Shown piece after piece: positions 32,087 to 42,472 of a DNA stretch of 64,000 bases; position 1 is the stretch's first letter; the number at the start of each line of letters is the position of its first letter. A program made the position numbers and the translations under genes. The DNA lies in contig NZ_VIRS01000031.1 in NCBI RefSeq assembly GCF_006912135.1, forward strand, positions 1-64,000. Direction: 5' to 3'. The notes below the pieces were generated by a model. The model was not told where the DNA came from. It ran no database searches and saw nothing but the letters and a program-made list of their open reading frames with translations. The stretch is from Cryptosporangium phraense (lineage in GTDB: Bacteria > Actinomycetota > Actinomycetes > Mycobacteriales > Cryptosporangiaceae).

Positions 32087-33483
32087 TGCGCCTTCCCTCG
32101 CGACCCGACCGAGGAGAGGTCCTCGTCCGATTCTTCGACCGACGTCTCGTCCGGGGCGGCCGCGGCGGCCTGCTCGGCGAGCCACTCCGCCGACGGGCGC
32201 ACCTTCACCTGCTCGATCCGGTGCCGCTCGACCGACGTCACGATGAACGTCCAGCCGTGGTACTCGACCCGCTCGCCTTCGACCGGGATGTGTCCGAGCT
32301 GGGACATCACGAACCCGGCCAGCGTCTCGTACGGGCCGTCCGGCAGCCGGAACCCGGTCTCCTCGGCCAGCTCGTCCTCGCGCAGCAGACCGGGCACGAG
32401 CCGGGCCTGGTCGGCGTCGGGAGCGGTGATGAGCGGGGCCGACAACGGCGTCGGCGGGTCGTACTCGTCGTCGATCTCGCCGACGAGTTCCTCGACCAGG
32501 TCCTCGGTGGTGACTATGCCGTCGGTGCCGCCGTACTCGTCGACGACGACGGCCAGCTCGGCCTGCGCGTCACGCAGGGCGGCCAGCACCCCGTCGAGGT
32601 CCAGGCTGTCGGGCACCTGCACCGGATCCCGCGCGATCGACCGCGCCAGGGTCTCGGCCCGCCGCTGCGCGGGCACGCCGAGCGCGTCGATGACGCCGAC
32701 GACGCCGACGACCTGGTCGAGCGTGTCGACGTAGATCGGGAACCGGGTGTGCCCGGACGAGGTGGCCAGCGCCAGCAGGTCCTCGACCGTGGCCGTCTCC
32801 TCCAGCCCGACGACGTCCACGCGGGGCGTCATCGCCTCGGCCGCGCGCTTGTCGCCGAACCGGATCGTCCGCTGGAGCAGCGTCGCGGTCTCGGTGGGCA
32901 GCGCGCCCGCGCGGGCCGAGATCGCGGCCAGCAGGCCGAGCTCCTCCGGCGAGCGGGCGCTGGCCAGCTCCTCCTGCGGCTCGATGCCCAGCCGCCGGAC
33001 GACGACGTTCGCGGTGCCGTTGAGCAGCGCGATGATCGGCCGGAAGACCACCGAGAAGATCCGCAGCGGCCCGACCGTCCAGAGCGCCAGGCCACGCGGA
33101 CGGGCCAGCGCCGCGTTCTTCGGCACGAGCTCGCCGAACAGCATCGAGATCAGCGTCGCGATGATCAGCGCCAGCGCCACCGCGATACCGTCGGCCAGGT
33201 CTTCGCCGCCGGGGATCACCGGCTCGATCAACTCCGCGATCGCCGGCTCGGCCAGGTAACCGGTGAGCAGCGCGGACAGCGTGATGCCGAGTTGCGCGCC
33301 GGACAGCTGGAACGACAGCGAGTGCAGCGCGTTCGAGAGACGGCGCGCGGACCGGTCGCCCGCCGCGGCCTGTTCCTCGATGCTCGCCCGGTCGACCGTG
33401 ACGAGAGAGAACTCCGCTGCCACGAAGAATGCGTTCGCCGCGGTCAGCAGAGCGAACGCGATCAGGGGTATTAGAACGTCAAT
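32083..33483 (-). CDS. CNNM/CorC-type membrane protein with CBS and CorC_C domains (ATT start)
   Basis: A 466-residue protein: CNNM membrane domain (about 1-200), CBS pair (HTRFPIYVDTLDQVVGVVGV and AELAVVVDEYGGTDGIVTTEDL) and a C-terminal CorC_HlyC domain (ETLAGFVMSQLGHIP). The only standard start (GTG, 33423) lies after the first conserved helix. Upstream in frame, the sequence reads IDVLIPLIAFALLTAANAFF, exactly the family N-terminus, until a stop at 33492-33490. Between that stop and the helix, no ATG, GTG or TTG exists; the ATT at 33481-33483 follows GAGGTGA at six bases. ATT is therefore the probable start. It is coupled to a second CNNM gene. Possible Mg2+ or cation exporter. Confidence 0.85.
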   Translation of the reverse strand: MDVLIPLIAFALLTAANAFFVAAEFSLVTVDRASIEEQAAAGDRSARRLSNALHSLSFQLSGAQLGITLSALLTGYLAEPAIAELIEPVIPGGEDLADGIAVALALIIATLISMLFGELVPKNAALARPRGLALWTVGPLRIFSVVFRPIIALLNGTANVVVRRLGIEPQEELASARSPEELGLLAAISARAGALPTETATLLQRTIRFGDKRAAEAMTPRVDVVGLEETATVEDLLALATSSGHTRFPIYVDTLDQVVGVVGVIDALGVPAQRRAETLARSIARDPVQVPDSLDLDGVLAALRDAQAELAVVVDEYGGTDGIVTTEDLVEELVGEIDDEYDPPTPLSAPLITAPDADQARLVPGLLREDELAEETGFRLPDGPYETLAGFVMSQLGHIPVEGERVEYHGWTFIVTSVERHRIEQVKVRPSAEWLAEQAAAAAPDETSVEESDEDLSSVGSRGKAQ

Positions 33484-33603
33484 GACCGGTCACCTCTTCG
33501 CGAGGCAACTATGTCGGGGTCTCACAAGTGCCAATGGTACGGCTCGATGTCTCGCCGCACCCGTATCAGTTCCGCCCGGCATGTAACGCATTTAATAACG
33601 GCG

Positions 33604-33624
33604 GCCACTCCGTATTCGAGTGGC
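33604..33624 (-). terminator. Terminator after the Fe-S reductase gene
   Basis: GCCACTC and GAGTGGC form a seven-pair stem around a seven-base loop, about 20 bases after the stop codon, followed on the minus strand by an AT-rich TTATTAAAT. Confidence 0.55.
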
Positions 33625-33642
33625 GGCCGTACGTAAACGAAA

Positions 33643-35931
33643 TCAGGCGTTGGGTCCGATCTCCTCCGCCGACACCGGGTTTCCGAGCGGCGTGTCGGCC
33701 GGCTTGGCCGGCTCGGCGGCCGGCTGGATCGACTTCAGCAGCAACTGCGAGACGTCCATCACTTCGACCGCGTCGGACGCCGTTCCGGCGGCCTTCGCGC
33801 CGGTCACGCCGTCCGAAAGCATCGTCAGGCAGAACGGGCAACCGATCGCGACGACCTCCGCGCCGGTCGACAGCGCCTCCTCGGTCCTCTCGACGTTGAT
33901 CCGCTTGCCGATGCGCTCTTCCATCCACATCCGCGCACCACCGGCGCCGCAGCAGAACGAGCGCTCCTTGAACCGCGGCATCTCGGTGAGGGTCGCGTTC
34001 GGCGACGCGTCGACGACGGCGCCCAGCACCTCGCGCGGCGCCGAGAACACCCGGTTGTGCCGCCCCAGGTAACACGGGTCGTGGTACGTGACGTTCTGCT
34101 CCAGCGGCGTCACCGGCGTGAGCTTTCCGTCGCGCACGAGCGTCGACAGCAACTCGGTGTGGTGAACGACCTCGTAATTCCCGCCGTCCTCGCCGATCTC
34201 CGGGTACTCGTTCTTCAGCGTGTTGAAGCAGTGGGCGCAGGTGGCCACGATCTTCCGTGCGCCCGGCTGCCGCTCCTCGAACGCCGCGTTCAGCACCTCG
34301 ACGTTCTGCATCGCCTGCATCTGGAACACGAACTCGTTGCCGATCCGCCGGGCCGGGTCACCGGTGCAGGTCTCGCCGTTGCCGAGCACGGCGAAGGAGA
34401 CGGACGCCTCGTGCAGCAGCGTCGCGACCGCCTTGGTGACCTTCTTGGCCCGGTCTTCCAGCGCACCCGCGCAGCCGACCCAGAACAGGTACTCGACGTC
34501 CTCGGGCAGCGGCTCGCCCTGCTCGACCTTCCGGACGTCGAACCCGAGGTTCTTCATCCAGTCCTCGCGGTCGTTCGGGTTCGCGCCCCAGGGGTTGCCC
34601 TTGTTCTCGATGTTCCGGAGCATGACGCCGGCCTCGGACGGGAAGCTCGACTCGATCATCACCTGGTAGCGGCGCATGTCGACGATGTGGTCGACGTGCT
34701 CGATGTCGACCGGGCACTGCTCGACGCAGGCCCCGCAGGTGGTGCACGACCACAGCACGTCCGGGTCGATGACGCCGAGCGAGTCGAGGCCCCCGATCAG
34801 CGGACGCTCGGCCTCGGCCAGCGCCGCCGCGGGCACGCCGGCAAGCGCCTCCGCCGACCCCTTCTCCTCGCCCTCCATGGTCTTGCCACCGCCGGCGGCC
34901 AGGTAGGGAGCCTTCGCGTAGGCGTGGTCACGCAGCCCGGTGATCAGCAGCTTCGGCGAGAGCGGCTTGCCGGTGTTCCAGGCCGGGCACTGCGACTGGC
35001 ACCGACCGCACTCGGTGCACGTCGTGAAGTCGAGCATGCCCTTCCAGCTGAAGTGCTCGACCTGGCTGACGCCGAAGACGTCCTTCTCCGGGTCGGCCTC
35101 CTCGAAGTCCAGCGGCTTGCCCTCGCTGGTCATCGGCCGCAGCGCGCCGAGCGCGACCGCGCCGTCGGCGTGGCGCTTGAAGAAGATGTTGAAGAACGCG
35201 CTGAACCGGTGCCAGGCGACGCCCATCGTCGGGTTCAGGCCGAGGACGATCATCCAGGCGAACGAGACGACGACCTTGACCGCGGCGGTGAGCACGATCG
35301 CGGTCTCCAGCGCGCCGTGCGACGCGCCCTCGAAGAGGGCGCCGAGCGGGTAGCTGAACGCGAAATGAATGCTCCAGCTGGAAGCGTGCCCGGTCAGCGC
35401 CGCCTCGAAGCCGCGGATCAGCAGGATGCAGATCGGCACCGCGATGATCACGAACTCGACGAAGTACGCCTGCCAGAAGTTCGAGCCGGCGAACCGCGAC
35501 TTCCGCTCCGGCTTCCGCGGGTGGGCCCGCTGCCGGATGACGATCAGCGTGGCGATGCCGACGATCGTCGCGACCGAGAAGAACTCGGTGACCAGCTCGT
35601 AGGGCCACCAGTGCCCGATGATCGGCAACACGAACTCGGGCGAGAACAGCTGCCCGATCGCGTTGGCCAGCGTCGCGACCAGCAGGATGAAGCCGAACGC
35701 CACGAACCAGTGGGCCACGCCCACGGCCTGCCACTTCACCATCTTGGTGTGGCCGACGAACTCGCGGAGCATCGTCTTCGTTCGTGCGCCCTTGTCGTTC
35801 GTCCGGCTGAAGTCCGGCGAACCGAGCTTGATCGTCCGGACGATCGTGACGATCGCGCGGACGAACAGAACGAGACCGACGACGGCCACCCCGAGGGCGA
35901 CAACCGCGGCAATTACCTGGACGGCGTCCAT
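33643..35931 (-). CDS. Membrane-bound Fe-S oxidoreductase (heterodisulfide-reductase-like, Rv0338c type)
   Basis: A 762-residue membrane-anchored redox protein. Five or six membrane helices lie in about residues 1-250, in an arrangement like NarI/HdrE. Two [4Fe-4S] motifs follow: CTECGRCQSQCP (near residue 305) and CTTCGACVEQCPVD (near 400). Two CCG domains complete it: WVGCAGALEDR with ATCAHCFNT, then HDPCYLGRHN with SFCCGAGGARMWMEE. The set matches the actinobacterial family represented by Rv0338c of M. tuberculosis, reported essential and possibly an ETF:quinone or similar electron carrier. ATG start with AGGAGGA. A hairpin terminator follows. Confidence 0.9.
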   Translation of the reverse strand: MDAVQVIAAVVALGVAVVGLVLFVRAIVTIVRTIKLGSPDFSRTNDKGARTKTMLREFVGHTKMVKWQAVGVAHWFVAFGFILLVATLANAIGQLFSPEFVLPIIGHWWPYELVTEFFSVATIVGIATLIVIRQRAHPRKPERKSRFAGSNFWQAYFVEFVIIAVPICILLIRGFEAALTGHASSWSIHFAFSYPLGALFEGASHGALETAIVLTAAVKVVVSFAWMIVLGLNPTMGVAWHRFSAFFNIFFKRHADGAVALGALRPMTSEGKPLDFEEADPEKDVFGVSQVEHFSWKGMLDFTTCTECGRCQSQCPAWNTGKPLSPKLLITGLRDHAYAKAPYLAAGGGKTMEGEEKGSAEALAGVPAAALAEAERPLIGGLDSLGVIDPDVLWSCTTCGACVEQCPVDIEHVDHIVDMRRYQVMIESSFPSEAGVMLRNIENKGNPWGANPNDREDWMKNLGFDVRKVEQGEPLPEDVEYLFWVGCAGALEDRAKKVTKAVATLLHEASVSFAVLGNGETCTGDPARRIGNEFVFQMQAMQNVEVLNAAFEERQPGARKIVATCAHCFNTLKNEYPEIGEDGGNYEVVHHTELLSTLVRDGKLTPVTPLEQNVTYHDPCYLGRHNRVFSAPREVLGAVVDASPNATLTEMPRFKERSFCCGAGGARMWMEERIGKRINVERTEEALSTGAEVVAIGCPFCLTMLSDGVTGAKAAGTASDAVEVMDVSQLLLKSIQPAAEPAKPADTPLGNPVSAEEIGPNA

Positions 35932-36049
35932 CGCTGACGATCCTCCTGCGGGATCAGCGCGCTCTCCATCGAACGCACAACGGGCGTTCTGGCACCCTAC
36001 GCCGAGCAGTACCCGTCAGTAACGTGACACCGCTCTCGTTGTGCCCTAA

Positions 36050-36346
36050 CTAACCCACGTCCCGCAGGCCGGGCGGGAGCGCGCCGCGCCGCTTGCGCCA
36101 GTACTTCGCCGCGTTCCGGGCCGCCAGCAGCTGGGCCAGGCCGATCACCGCGCCGGAGAGCAGCGCGAACCCGATCGCCTCTTTCCAGGCCACGTCCGGG
36201 TCTTCCGGGTTGTTCGGCGGCGGGTTGCCGGTGGCCGCGCGCCAGGTGCCGTCGAGCGCCTTCTTGGCCACGAAAGCGGCGGCGGCGACCGCGCCTCCAC
36301 CGACGACCTTCCAGACCAGCTTGTCGCTGATCGTGTCCTGCGCCAC
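36050..36346 (-). CDS. DUF4235 membrane protein
   Basis: A 98-residue protein of the DUF4235 family, common in actinobacteria. Two hydrophobic helices (VVGGGAVAAAAFVAKKALDG and ALLSGAVIGLAQLLAARNAA) flank a short polar loop with WRAATGNPPPNNPEDPDVAW. The start is GTG with a strong ribosome site (GAGGAGGAACCC). It lies between the Ser/Thr kinase and Fe-S genes, all on the minus strand, but gaps of 60 to 120 bases make cotranscription uncertain. Function unknown. Confidence 0.85.
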   Translation of the reverse strand: MAQDTISDKLVWKVVGGGAVAAAAFVAKKALDGTWRAATGNPPPNNPEDPDVAWKEAIGFALLSGAVIGLAQLLAARNAAKYWRKRRGALPPGLRDVG

Positions 36347-36409
36347 GGGTTCCTCCTCGAGACGATTGCTGGGTCACTGCCCGCTCGAACCGCACCCTAC
36401 GCAGGTCTC

Positions 36410-38314
36410 TCATTTCGGAGTCAGCGAGCCCGCGATCTGCTCGAAGCCGGCTAAGAAGTCGTCGTAGCTGGCCTGCGGCGAGCGCAGCGAGATCTCGTAG
36501 AACTTGTCGCCGTCGTTGAAGCGGAAGATCCGGACCCGGTTCGGCTGGTCGATCACCGCGCCCCGGTGCGTGAACTCCAGCACCGCGCCCTGGTGGTCGC
36601 CGTAGCTCGCCTCCTGGAGCGCGACCCGCTGGTAGTCGGGGAACGCGCCCTTCTCGCGGGCGAACGTCTCCTCGCCCTGCAGCTGCTCCAGCGGCGTCCG
36701 GCCCTTGGCGTCGCCGACGATCACCAGGACGTATGGACTGCGCCGCAGGTCGGTGTTGTCGTCGGTGTGCTGGTCGGCGGCCAGCTGGTCGAAGTAGCAG
36801 CCGCTGTGCTCCTGCTTCTCGATCTCCCCCGGGTCGGTCAGGCAGTACTGGTTCCAGGTGGTGGGGTAGGTCAGCGAGTAGAGGTTCCCGTCGAACTTCT
36901 TCCCGGTGGGCTTCCCCGTGGGCGCGGTGCTGCTGGGCTCACCCGAGGTGGGTGGCGCGGTCGCGGTCGGGCTCTCGGTCGGGGTGCTGCCGCCGGACAG
37001 GTCCAGCCAGCCGTTCTTCCGCGCGACCACGCCGGCTCCGCCGGCCAACAACACGACCACGAGGGCCGCGAGCAGCCAGAGGCCGACCCGACTGCCTCCT
37101 GATTTCGACGGTGCTGGGCCCGGTCCGGACGGCGGCGCGGACGCCGGACGAGTCGCGCCGCCGGACACTTGCCGAGCCGTGAGGTCGACGCCCGGCGAGC
37201 CGGCGAGCGGCCGCGGACCGGACAGGTCGGGCACCCGCGGCGCCTGGTTCCAGTCGGGGCGGCTCCGGCTCCACTCGCCGCCCGGCGACCCGGCGTCCAA
37301 CCGGTACTCGGCCGGCGTCCCACTGATCGGAGCGGTGCCTGAGACCGGCGCGCTTCCGGAGACCGGCGCGGTCGGCCCGCCGTTCACCACCGCGGAGCCG
37401 GAGGCGGGACCGCCTGGGTCGCTGGGCATCCAGAAGTCACCGGTCACCGGGGGCGTACCCCAGGACGTCGCGGACAGGTTCTCCACCGGCCGGCCGTCGG
37501 CGACGCGCCGCAGCCCGGCGCGGGTGCGGACCGCGTCCCAGCGCTGACCGGGGTCCTTGTCGAGCAGGCCGGCGATGACCGGCCCCAGGTTCCCGGCCCG
37601 GTGGGCCGGCGGCACCGGCTCCAGCGTGATCGCGGTGATCACTGCGAAGTGCTCGTCGCGCGCGAACGGGGACTTGCCCTCGACCGCGGCGAACAGCGTG
37701 CAGCCGAGCGCCCAGAGGTCGGCCGGCGGCCCGACCGTGCCGCCGGTGAGCCGCTCGGGCGAGAGGTAGGCGGGCGACCCGACCAGGTGCCCGGTGCGGG
37801 TCAGCGAGGCGTCGCCGGAGACCGAGGCGACGCCGAAGTCGGTGAGTACCGCCCGTTCCTCGTGGTCCACCAGCACGTTGGCCGGCTTCACGTCGCGGTG
37901 CAGTACGCCGGCCCGGTGCGCGTGATCGAGCGCGTCCAGGACCTGGAGACCGAGGACCGCGGCGCGCTCGGGAGACATCGGGCCGTCCTGCCGGAGGATC
38001 TCGGCCAGGTTCCGCGCCGCGATGAACTCCATGACGATCCAGACCCGGTCGGGCTCGGGCAGCACGTCGTACACGCCGACGACGCCGGCGTGGCGCAACC
38101 GGGCCGCGGCCCGGGCTTCCCGCAGGTAGCGCTCGCGCAGACGCTCGGCCTCGTCGTCCGGGAGCCCGTGCGGGATCGGCACCTCCTTGACCGCGACGTC
38201 GCGGTGGAGGAGGTCGTCGGTCGCGCGCCAGACCGTGCCCATACCCCCGGAGCCCAGGTGCGGGCCCAGGCGGTAGCGCCCGCCGACGAGTTGACCGTTT
38301 GCCCCGTCCGTCAC
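36410..38314 (-). CDS. Transmembrane Ser/Thr protein kinase (Pkn family)
   Basis: A 634-residue receptor-like kinase. Residues 1-280 form a complete Hanks kinase: glycine loop HLGSGGMGTVW, ATP Lys43 (DVAVKEV), HRDVKPANVL with catalytic Asp141, DFGVAS with Asp159 and SPAYLSPERL. A Pro/Gly/Ser-rich juxtamembrane linker of about 150 residues leads to one membrane helix (VGLWLLAALVVVLLAGGAGV). The outer domain of about 170 residues (LYSLTYPTTWNQYC...) has a PsbP/LpqN-like look and two Cys; it has no PASTA repeats. I start it at the GTG at 38314 with TAGCCT seven bases upstream; the frame is open further but without domain content. Confidence 0.92.
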   Translation of the reverse strand: MTDGANGQLVGGRYRLGPHLGSGGMGTVWRATDDLLHRDVAVKEVPIPHGLPDDEAERLRERYLREARAAARLRHAGVVGVYDVLPEPDRVWIVMEFIAARNLAEILRQDGPMSPERAAVLGLQVLDALDHAHRAGVLHRDVKPANVLVDHEERAVLTDFGVASVSGDASLTRTGHLVGSPAYLSPERLTGGTVGPPADLWALGCTLFAAVEGKSPFARDEHFAVITAITLEPVPPAHRAGNLGPVIAGLLDKDPGQRWDAVRTRAGLRRVADGRPVENLSATSWGTPPVTGDFWMPSDPGGPASGSAVVNGGPTAPVSGSAPVSGTAPISGTPAEYRLDAGSPGGEWSRSRPDWNQAPRVPDLSGPRPLAGSPGVDLTARQVSGGATRPASAPPSGPGPAPSKSGGSRVGLWLLAALVVVLLAGGAGVVARKNGWLDLSGGSTPTESPTATAPPTSGEPSSTAPTGKPTGKKFDGNLYSLTYPTTWNQYCLTDPGEIEKQEHSGCYFDQLAADQHTDDNTDLRRSPYVLVIVGDAKGRTPLEQLQGEETFAREKGAFPDYQRVALQEASYGDHQGAVLEFTHRGAVIDQPNRVRIFRFNDGDKFYEISLRSPQASYDDFLAGFEQIAGSLTPK

Positions 38315-38321
38315 GGTGACG

Positions 38322-38327
38322 AGGCTA
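38322..38327 (-). promoter_or_regulatory. -10 element of the Ser/Thr kinase gene
   Basis: TAGCCT on the minus strand, seven bases before the GTG at 38314; leaderless type. Confidence 0.5.
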
Positions 38328-38485
38328 TTGGGTCGTGCCGCAGTCGTGTCACCCACAAGACAGGGAGGTGACAGAGCTGTCGTTTGGGTAACCCGAGATC
38401 GGCACTGTTGTATGGGGGAGTCCGATTTTTGGCCCCCAAGGTGAGGAACAAGCGTGGGGGAGCTATCGTTGGGCTGATCAGAAAA

Positions 38486-38506
38486 CTTGCGCGAGGTTGA
38501 CTCAAG
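38486..38506. promoter_or_regulatory. HAIR operator of the dnaK operon (HspR site)
   Basis: CTTGCGC-N7-ACTCAAG matches the HspR-associated inverted repeat CTTGAGT-N7-ACTCAAG with a perfect right half and two changes in the left half. It lies 94 bases before the dnaK start. Confidence 0.85.
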
Positions 38507-38600
38507 TTCGGTGAGCCCGAACGACGAGCAGTACAACAACCCTCGAACGAGACAACTCTGCGGAGTCGAAACCTCCGCAACCCCCTAGGAGGAGGGATCC

Positions 38601-40490
38601 ATGGCACGAGCGGTCGGCATCGACCTCGGTACCACCAACTCGGTCGTCAGCGTCCTCGAGGGTGGCGAGCCGACGGTCATCGCCAACGCCGAGGGCAAGC
38701 GGACCACTCCGTCGATCGTCGCTTTCGCTAAGAACGGTGAAGTTCTCGTCGGTGAGGTAGCCAAGCGGCAGGCCGTCACCAACGTCGAGCGCACGATCCG
38801 GTCGGTCAAGCGGCACATCGGCACGGACTGGACCGTCGACATCGACGGAAAGAAGTACACCCCGCAGGAGATCAGCGCCCGCGTGCTGCAGAAGCTCAAG
38901 CGGGACGCGGAGTCGTACCTGGGTGAGCCGGTCACCGACGCGGTGATCACGGTCCCGGCGTACTTCTCCGACCACCAGCGTCAGGCCACCAAGGAGGCCG
39001 GCACGATCGCCGGTCTGAACGTGCTGCGGATCGTGAACGAGCCGACCGCGGCGGCGCTGGCCTACGGCCTCGACAAGGGCGAGACCGAGCAGACCATCCT
39101 GGTCTTCGACCTCGGTGGCGGTACGTTCGACGTCTCGCTGCTGGAGATCGGTGACGGCGTCGTCGAGGTGAAGGCCACCTCCGGTGACACCAACCTCGGT
39201 GGTGACGACTGGGACCAGCGCCTGGTCGACTACCTGGTCAAGCAGTTCTCGCAGGCCAACGGCATCGACCTGTCCAGCGACAAGATCGCGATGCAGCGCA
39301 TTCGTGAGGCGGCCGAGGTCGCCAAGATCGAGCTCTCCGGGCAGCAGTCGACGAACGTGAACCTGCCGTACATCACCGGTGGCCCCAACGGTGCGCTGCA
39401 CCTGGACGTCAACGTGTCGCGCGCGGAGTTCCAGCGGATGACCGCTGACCTGCTCGACCGCTGCAAGGGCCCGTTCCACCAGGCCATCAAGGACGCCCAG
39501 ATCCGGGTCGCCGACATCGACCACGTGGTCCTCGTCGGTGGTTCCACCCGTATGCCGGCCGTCACCGACCTGGTCAAGGAGCTGACCGGCGGCAAGGAGC
39601 CGAACAAGGGCGTCAACCCGGACGAGGTCGTCGCCGTCGGTGCCGCGCTGCAGGCCGGTGTCCTCAAGGGTGAGGTCAAGGACGTCCTGCTTCTCGACGT
39701 GACCCCGCTGTCGCTGGGCATCGAGACCAAGGGCGGCATCATGACCCGCCTGATCGAGCGGAACACGACGATCCCGACCAAGCGTTCGGAGATCTTCACG
39801 ACCGCCGACGACAACCAGCCCTCGGTGCAGATCCAGGTCTACCAGGGCGAGCGCGAGATGGCCGCGTACAACAAGAAGCTCGGAATGTTCGAGCTGACCG
39901 GCATCCCGCCGGCGCCGCGCGGCGTCCCGCAGATCGAGGTCACGTTCGACATCGACGCGAACGGCATCGTCAACGTGTCCGCCAAGGACCTCGCGACGTC
40001 CCGTGAGCAGAAGATGGTCATCTCCGGTGGCTCGGCCCTGAACAAGGACGAGATCGACCGGATGATGCGCGACGCCGAGGCCCACGCGGAGGAAGACAAG
40101 CAGCGCCGCGAGCAGGCCGAGGTGCGCAACGTCGCCGAGTCCCTGCAGTACCAGACCGAGAAGTTCCTGGCCGAGAACGGCGACAAGATCCCGGCCGACA
40201 AGAAGACCGAGCTGTCCGACGCTCTGAGCGAGCTGCGGTCGGCCCTGGGTGGCAGCGACCTCGAGGCGATCAAGACCGCCCAGGAGAAGGTCGCGAAGAT
40301 CTCCCAGGAGGTCGGCACCGCGATGTACGCCAACTCGCAGGCCGCGACCGGGGCCGGCGAAGCGGGCGAGGGCCCGGAGGCGCCCGGTGGCGCCACTCCG
40401 CCGCCGTCGGCTGCGGCGGCCGGTGGCAATGACGACGTCGTCGACGCCGAGATCGTCGACGACGAGGGCCGCGGGGGCGCTCAGAAGTGA
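38601..40490 (+). CDS. dnaK: Chaperone DnaK (Hsp70)
   Basis: A 629-residue Hsp70. The ATPase domain (1-365) starts [20 protein letters not shown] and has [20 protein letters not shown] and the adenosine motif [13 protein letters not shown]. The substrate-binding domain has [20 protein letters not shown] and a helical lid, with an Ala/Gly-rich tail ending [11 protein letters not shown]. It binds exposed hydrophobic peptides with DnaJ and GrpE. An excellent ribosome site (AGGAGG) precedes the ATG. It is the first gene of dnaK-grpE-dnaJ-hspR, repressed by HspR at the HAIR. Confidence 0.98.
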   Translation: MARAVGIDLGTTNSVVSVLEGGEPTVIANAEGKRTTPSIVAFAKNGEVLVGEVAKRQAVTNVERTIRSVKRHIGTDWTVDIDGKKYTPQEISARVLQKLKRDAESYLGEPVTDAVITVPAYFSDHQRQATKEAGTIAGLNVLRIVNEPTAAALAYGLDKGETEQTILVFDLGGGTFDVSLLEIGDGVVEVKATSGDTNLGGDDWDQRLVDYLVKQFSQANGIDLSSDKIAMQRIREAAEVAKIELSGQQSTNVNLPYITGGPNGALHLDVNVSRAEFQRMTADLLDRCKGPFHQAIKDAQIRVADIDHVVLVGGSTRMPAVTDLVKELTGGKEPNKGVNPDEVVAVGAALQAGVLKGEVKDVLLLDVTPLSLGIETKGGIMTRLIERNTTIPTKRSEIFTTADDNQPSVQIQVYQGEREMAAYNKKLGMFELTGIPPAPRGVPQIEVTFDIDANGIVNVSAKDLATSREQKMVISGGSALNKDEIDRMMRDAEAHAEEDKQRREQAEVRNVAESLQYQTEKFLAENGDKIPADKKTELSDALSELRSALGGSDLEAIKTAQEKVAKISQEVGTAMYANSQAATGAGEAGEGPEAPGGATPPPSAAAAGGNDDVVDAEIVDDEGRGGAQK

Positions 40491-41260
40491 GTGCCACCAA
40501 CGACGGGCACTCCGAGGAGCAGCCGAAGGTCGTAATTCGCGACCGGCGCCGCATCGATCCGGAGACCGGGGCACCGCGTGAGGTTGCGGTGGCCAGCGTC
40601 GGTGGCGACGCGGCGGGGGCTTCGGCCCCCGCCGGCGCGGCCGACGCTCCGTCGGACGGCGGCAGCTTGGTCGACACCCCGGCCGATCACGCGGCCGGGG
40701 CGCACGACGGCGTGGGGGAAGGAGGCGGTATGGGCGCGACCGAGGTCTCGGAGCAGACTTCTGGCGGTGAGGCGGTTGCCAAGCTGACGACCGAGTTGGC
40801 CGAGCGCACCGCCGACCTGAAGCGTGTGACGGCGGAGTACGCGAACTACCGGCGTCGGGTCGACCGCGACCGGCAGGTCGGGGCCGAGCAGGCCCGCGGC
40901 GAGGTGCTGACCGCACTGCTGCCGGTACTCGACGACCTCGACCGGGCTCGCGCGCACGGCGACCTGACCGGCCCGTTCGGTGCGGTCGCCGAGCAGTTGA
41001 CGGCGATCCTCACCAAGCTGGGCCTGAACGCTTTCGGGGAGAAGGGCGACCCGTTCGACCCGACGTTCCACGAGGCGGTCGCGCACACCACGAGTCCGGA
41101 CGTCACCGAGACGGCCTGCATCGAGGTGCTGCGCAAGGGCTACACGCTGGGTGACCGGTTGCTTCGCGCGGCGATGGTGGCGGTGGCGGATCCGGCCGGT
41201 GGCTCCGGGTCGGAGCAAAATAGTGGCGTCGAGACGTCCGGTGAGTCGTCCGCCGAGTGA
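40487..41260 (+). CDS. grpE: Nucleotide exchange factor GrpE
   Basis: A 257-residue GrpE. A variable acidic and Ala/Gly-rich N-terminal part (1-90) precedes the long coiled coil ([20 protein letters not shown] with [12 protein letters not shown]) and the C-terminal beta domain ([20 protein letters not shown], the family signature). It releases ADP from DnaK. It starts at a GTG overlapping the dnaK stop (GTGA), so it is translationally coupled. The N-terminal extension is longer than in E. coli GrpE, common in actinobacteria. Confidence 0.96.
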   Translation: MSATNDGHSEEQPKVVIRDRRRIDPETGAPREVAVASVGGDAAGASAPAGAADAPSDGGSLVDTPADHAAGAHDGVGEGGGMGATEVSEQTSGGEAVAKLTTELAERTADLKRVTAEYANYRRRVDRDRQVGAEQARGEVLTALLPVLDDLDRARAHGDLTGPFGAVAEQLTAILTKLGLNAFGEKGDPFDPTFHEAVAHTTSPDVTETACIEVLRKGYTLGDRLLRAAMVAVADPAGGSGSEQNSGVETSGESSAE

Positions 41261-41278
41261 CGAAGGGAGGCGCGCCCG

Positions 41279-42472
41279 GTGAGTACCAAAGACTGGATCG
41301 AAAAGGACTACTACGCAGTCCTGGGCGTGTCCAAGGACGCCTCCCCGGAGGTCATCAAGCGGTCGTATCGCAAGCTCGCGCGGGATCTGCACCCGGACAA
41401 GAACCCGGGTAACAGCGAAGCCGAGGCACGGTTCAAGGAGGTGTCCGAGGCGTACGGCGTCCTCTCGGACGAGCGCAAACGTCGTGAGTACGACGAGGCG
41501 CGGACGCTGTTCGGCTCGGGCGCCTTCCGGCGTCAGGCGGGTGCCGGCGGGTTCGGTGGTACCGGGCCCGGCGGCATGCCGTTCGATTTCACCGACCTGT
41601 TCAACGCGCAGAATGCCGGGGGCCCACAGGCTCCCGGCGGTGCTCATCGGGCCCGCAGCGGGGGCCTCGGTGATCTGTTCGGGGCGATGTTCGGCGGTGG
41701 ACGGCAACCGGGCGCGTCCAATCGCGGCGGCGACATCGAGACCGAGGCGACGCTCGACTTCGCCGAGGCCGCTCGGGGCGTCACCGTGCCGCTGCGGTTG
41801 CACGCGCCGGGAGTCTGCGAGACCTGTCAGGGCAGCGGGGCAAAGCCCGGCACGAAGCCGCGCACCTGTCCGCTGTGTCTGGGTACCGGCCTGGTCAGCC
41901 GCAACCAGGGCGCGTTCTCGTTCTCCGAGCCGTGCCGTGAGTGCCAGGGTGCCGGTTCGGTGGTCGACGAGAAGTGCGTCGACTGCAAGGGCACCGGAGG
42001 CGTCACCAAGACCCGGACGATGCACGTGCGGATCCCGGCCGGGGTCAGCGACGGGCAGCGCATCCGGCTCAAGGGCAAGGGCCAGCCCGGCCAGCGCGGT
42101 GGGCCGCCCGGTGACCTGTACGTCGTCGTCCACGTACGGGGACACAACCTGTTCGGGCGCAGTGGCCTCAACCTGACGCTGACCGTGCCGGTCACGTTCC
42201 CCGAGGCGGTCACCGGAACCGAGATCCGGGTGCCGACCCTCGACGGGTCGGTCACGCTGCGGGTCGCGCCGGGGACGCCGAGCGGGCGCGTGCTGCGGGT
42301 CCGCGGAAAGGGCGTCCGGAAGGGCGATGCCCCTCCGGGCGACCTGTTGGTCACCATTGAGGTCGAAGTGCCCAGCAACCTCAACGAGGCCGCACGGAAG
42401 GCGCTAGCCGACTACGCGGCCGCGACGCCGGGTAATCCCCGGGCCCACCTGGAACGGGAGGGAGCGCGATGA
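41279..42472 (+). CDS. dnaJ: Co-chaperone DnaJ
   Basis: A 397-residue type I DnaJ. The J domain (about 8-75) has the HPD motif in [13 protein letters not shown]; a Gly/Phe-rich linker follows (about 78-145). The zinc region has four CxxCxGxG-type repeats ([32 protein letters not shown]). The two C-terminal beta domains bind clients. It delivers unfolded proteins to DnaK and stimulates its ATPase. GTG start with GAAGGGAGG upstream; the stop overlaps the hspR start by four bases. Confidence 0.97.
   Translation: MSTKDWIEKDYYAVLGVSKDASPEVIKRSYRKLARDLHPDKNPGNSEAEARFKEVSEAYGVLSDERKRREYDEARTLFGSGAFRRQAGAGGFGGTGPGGMPFDFTDLFNAQNAGGPQAPGGAHRARSGGLGDLFGAMFGGGRQPGASNRGGDIETEATLDFAEAARGVTVPLRLHAPGVCETCQGSGAKPGTKPRTCPLCLGTGLVSRNQGAFSFSEPCRECQGAGSVVDEKCVDCKGTGGVTKTRTMHVRIPAGVSDGQRIRLKGKGQPGQRGGPPGDLYVVVHVRGHNLFGRSGLNLTLTVPVTFPEAVTGTEIRVPTLDGSVTLRVAPGTPSGRVLRVRGKGVRKGDAPPGDLLVTIEVEVPSNLNEAARKALADYAAATPGNPRAHLEREGAR

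Noticed and set aside
34057-35937. 626-codon plus-strand frame opposite the Fe-S reductase
   Set aside because: Shadow of a gene with intact Fe-S motifs; composition is Arg/Asp-rich without domains.
38502-40916. 804-codon open frame on the minus strand opposite dnaK and grpE
   Set aside because: A shadow frame of GC-rich dnaK. Long antisense frames opposite dnaK are a known artefact, sometimes misnamed glutamate dehydrogenase. It has no ribosome site and no domain.
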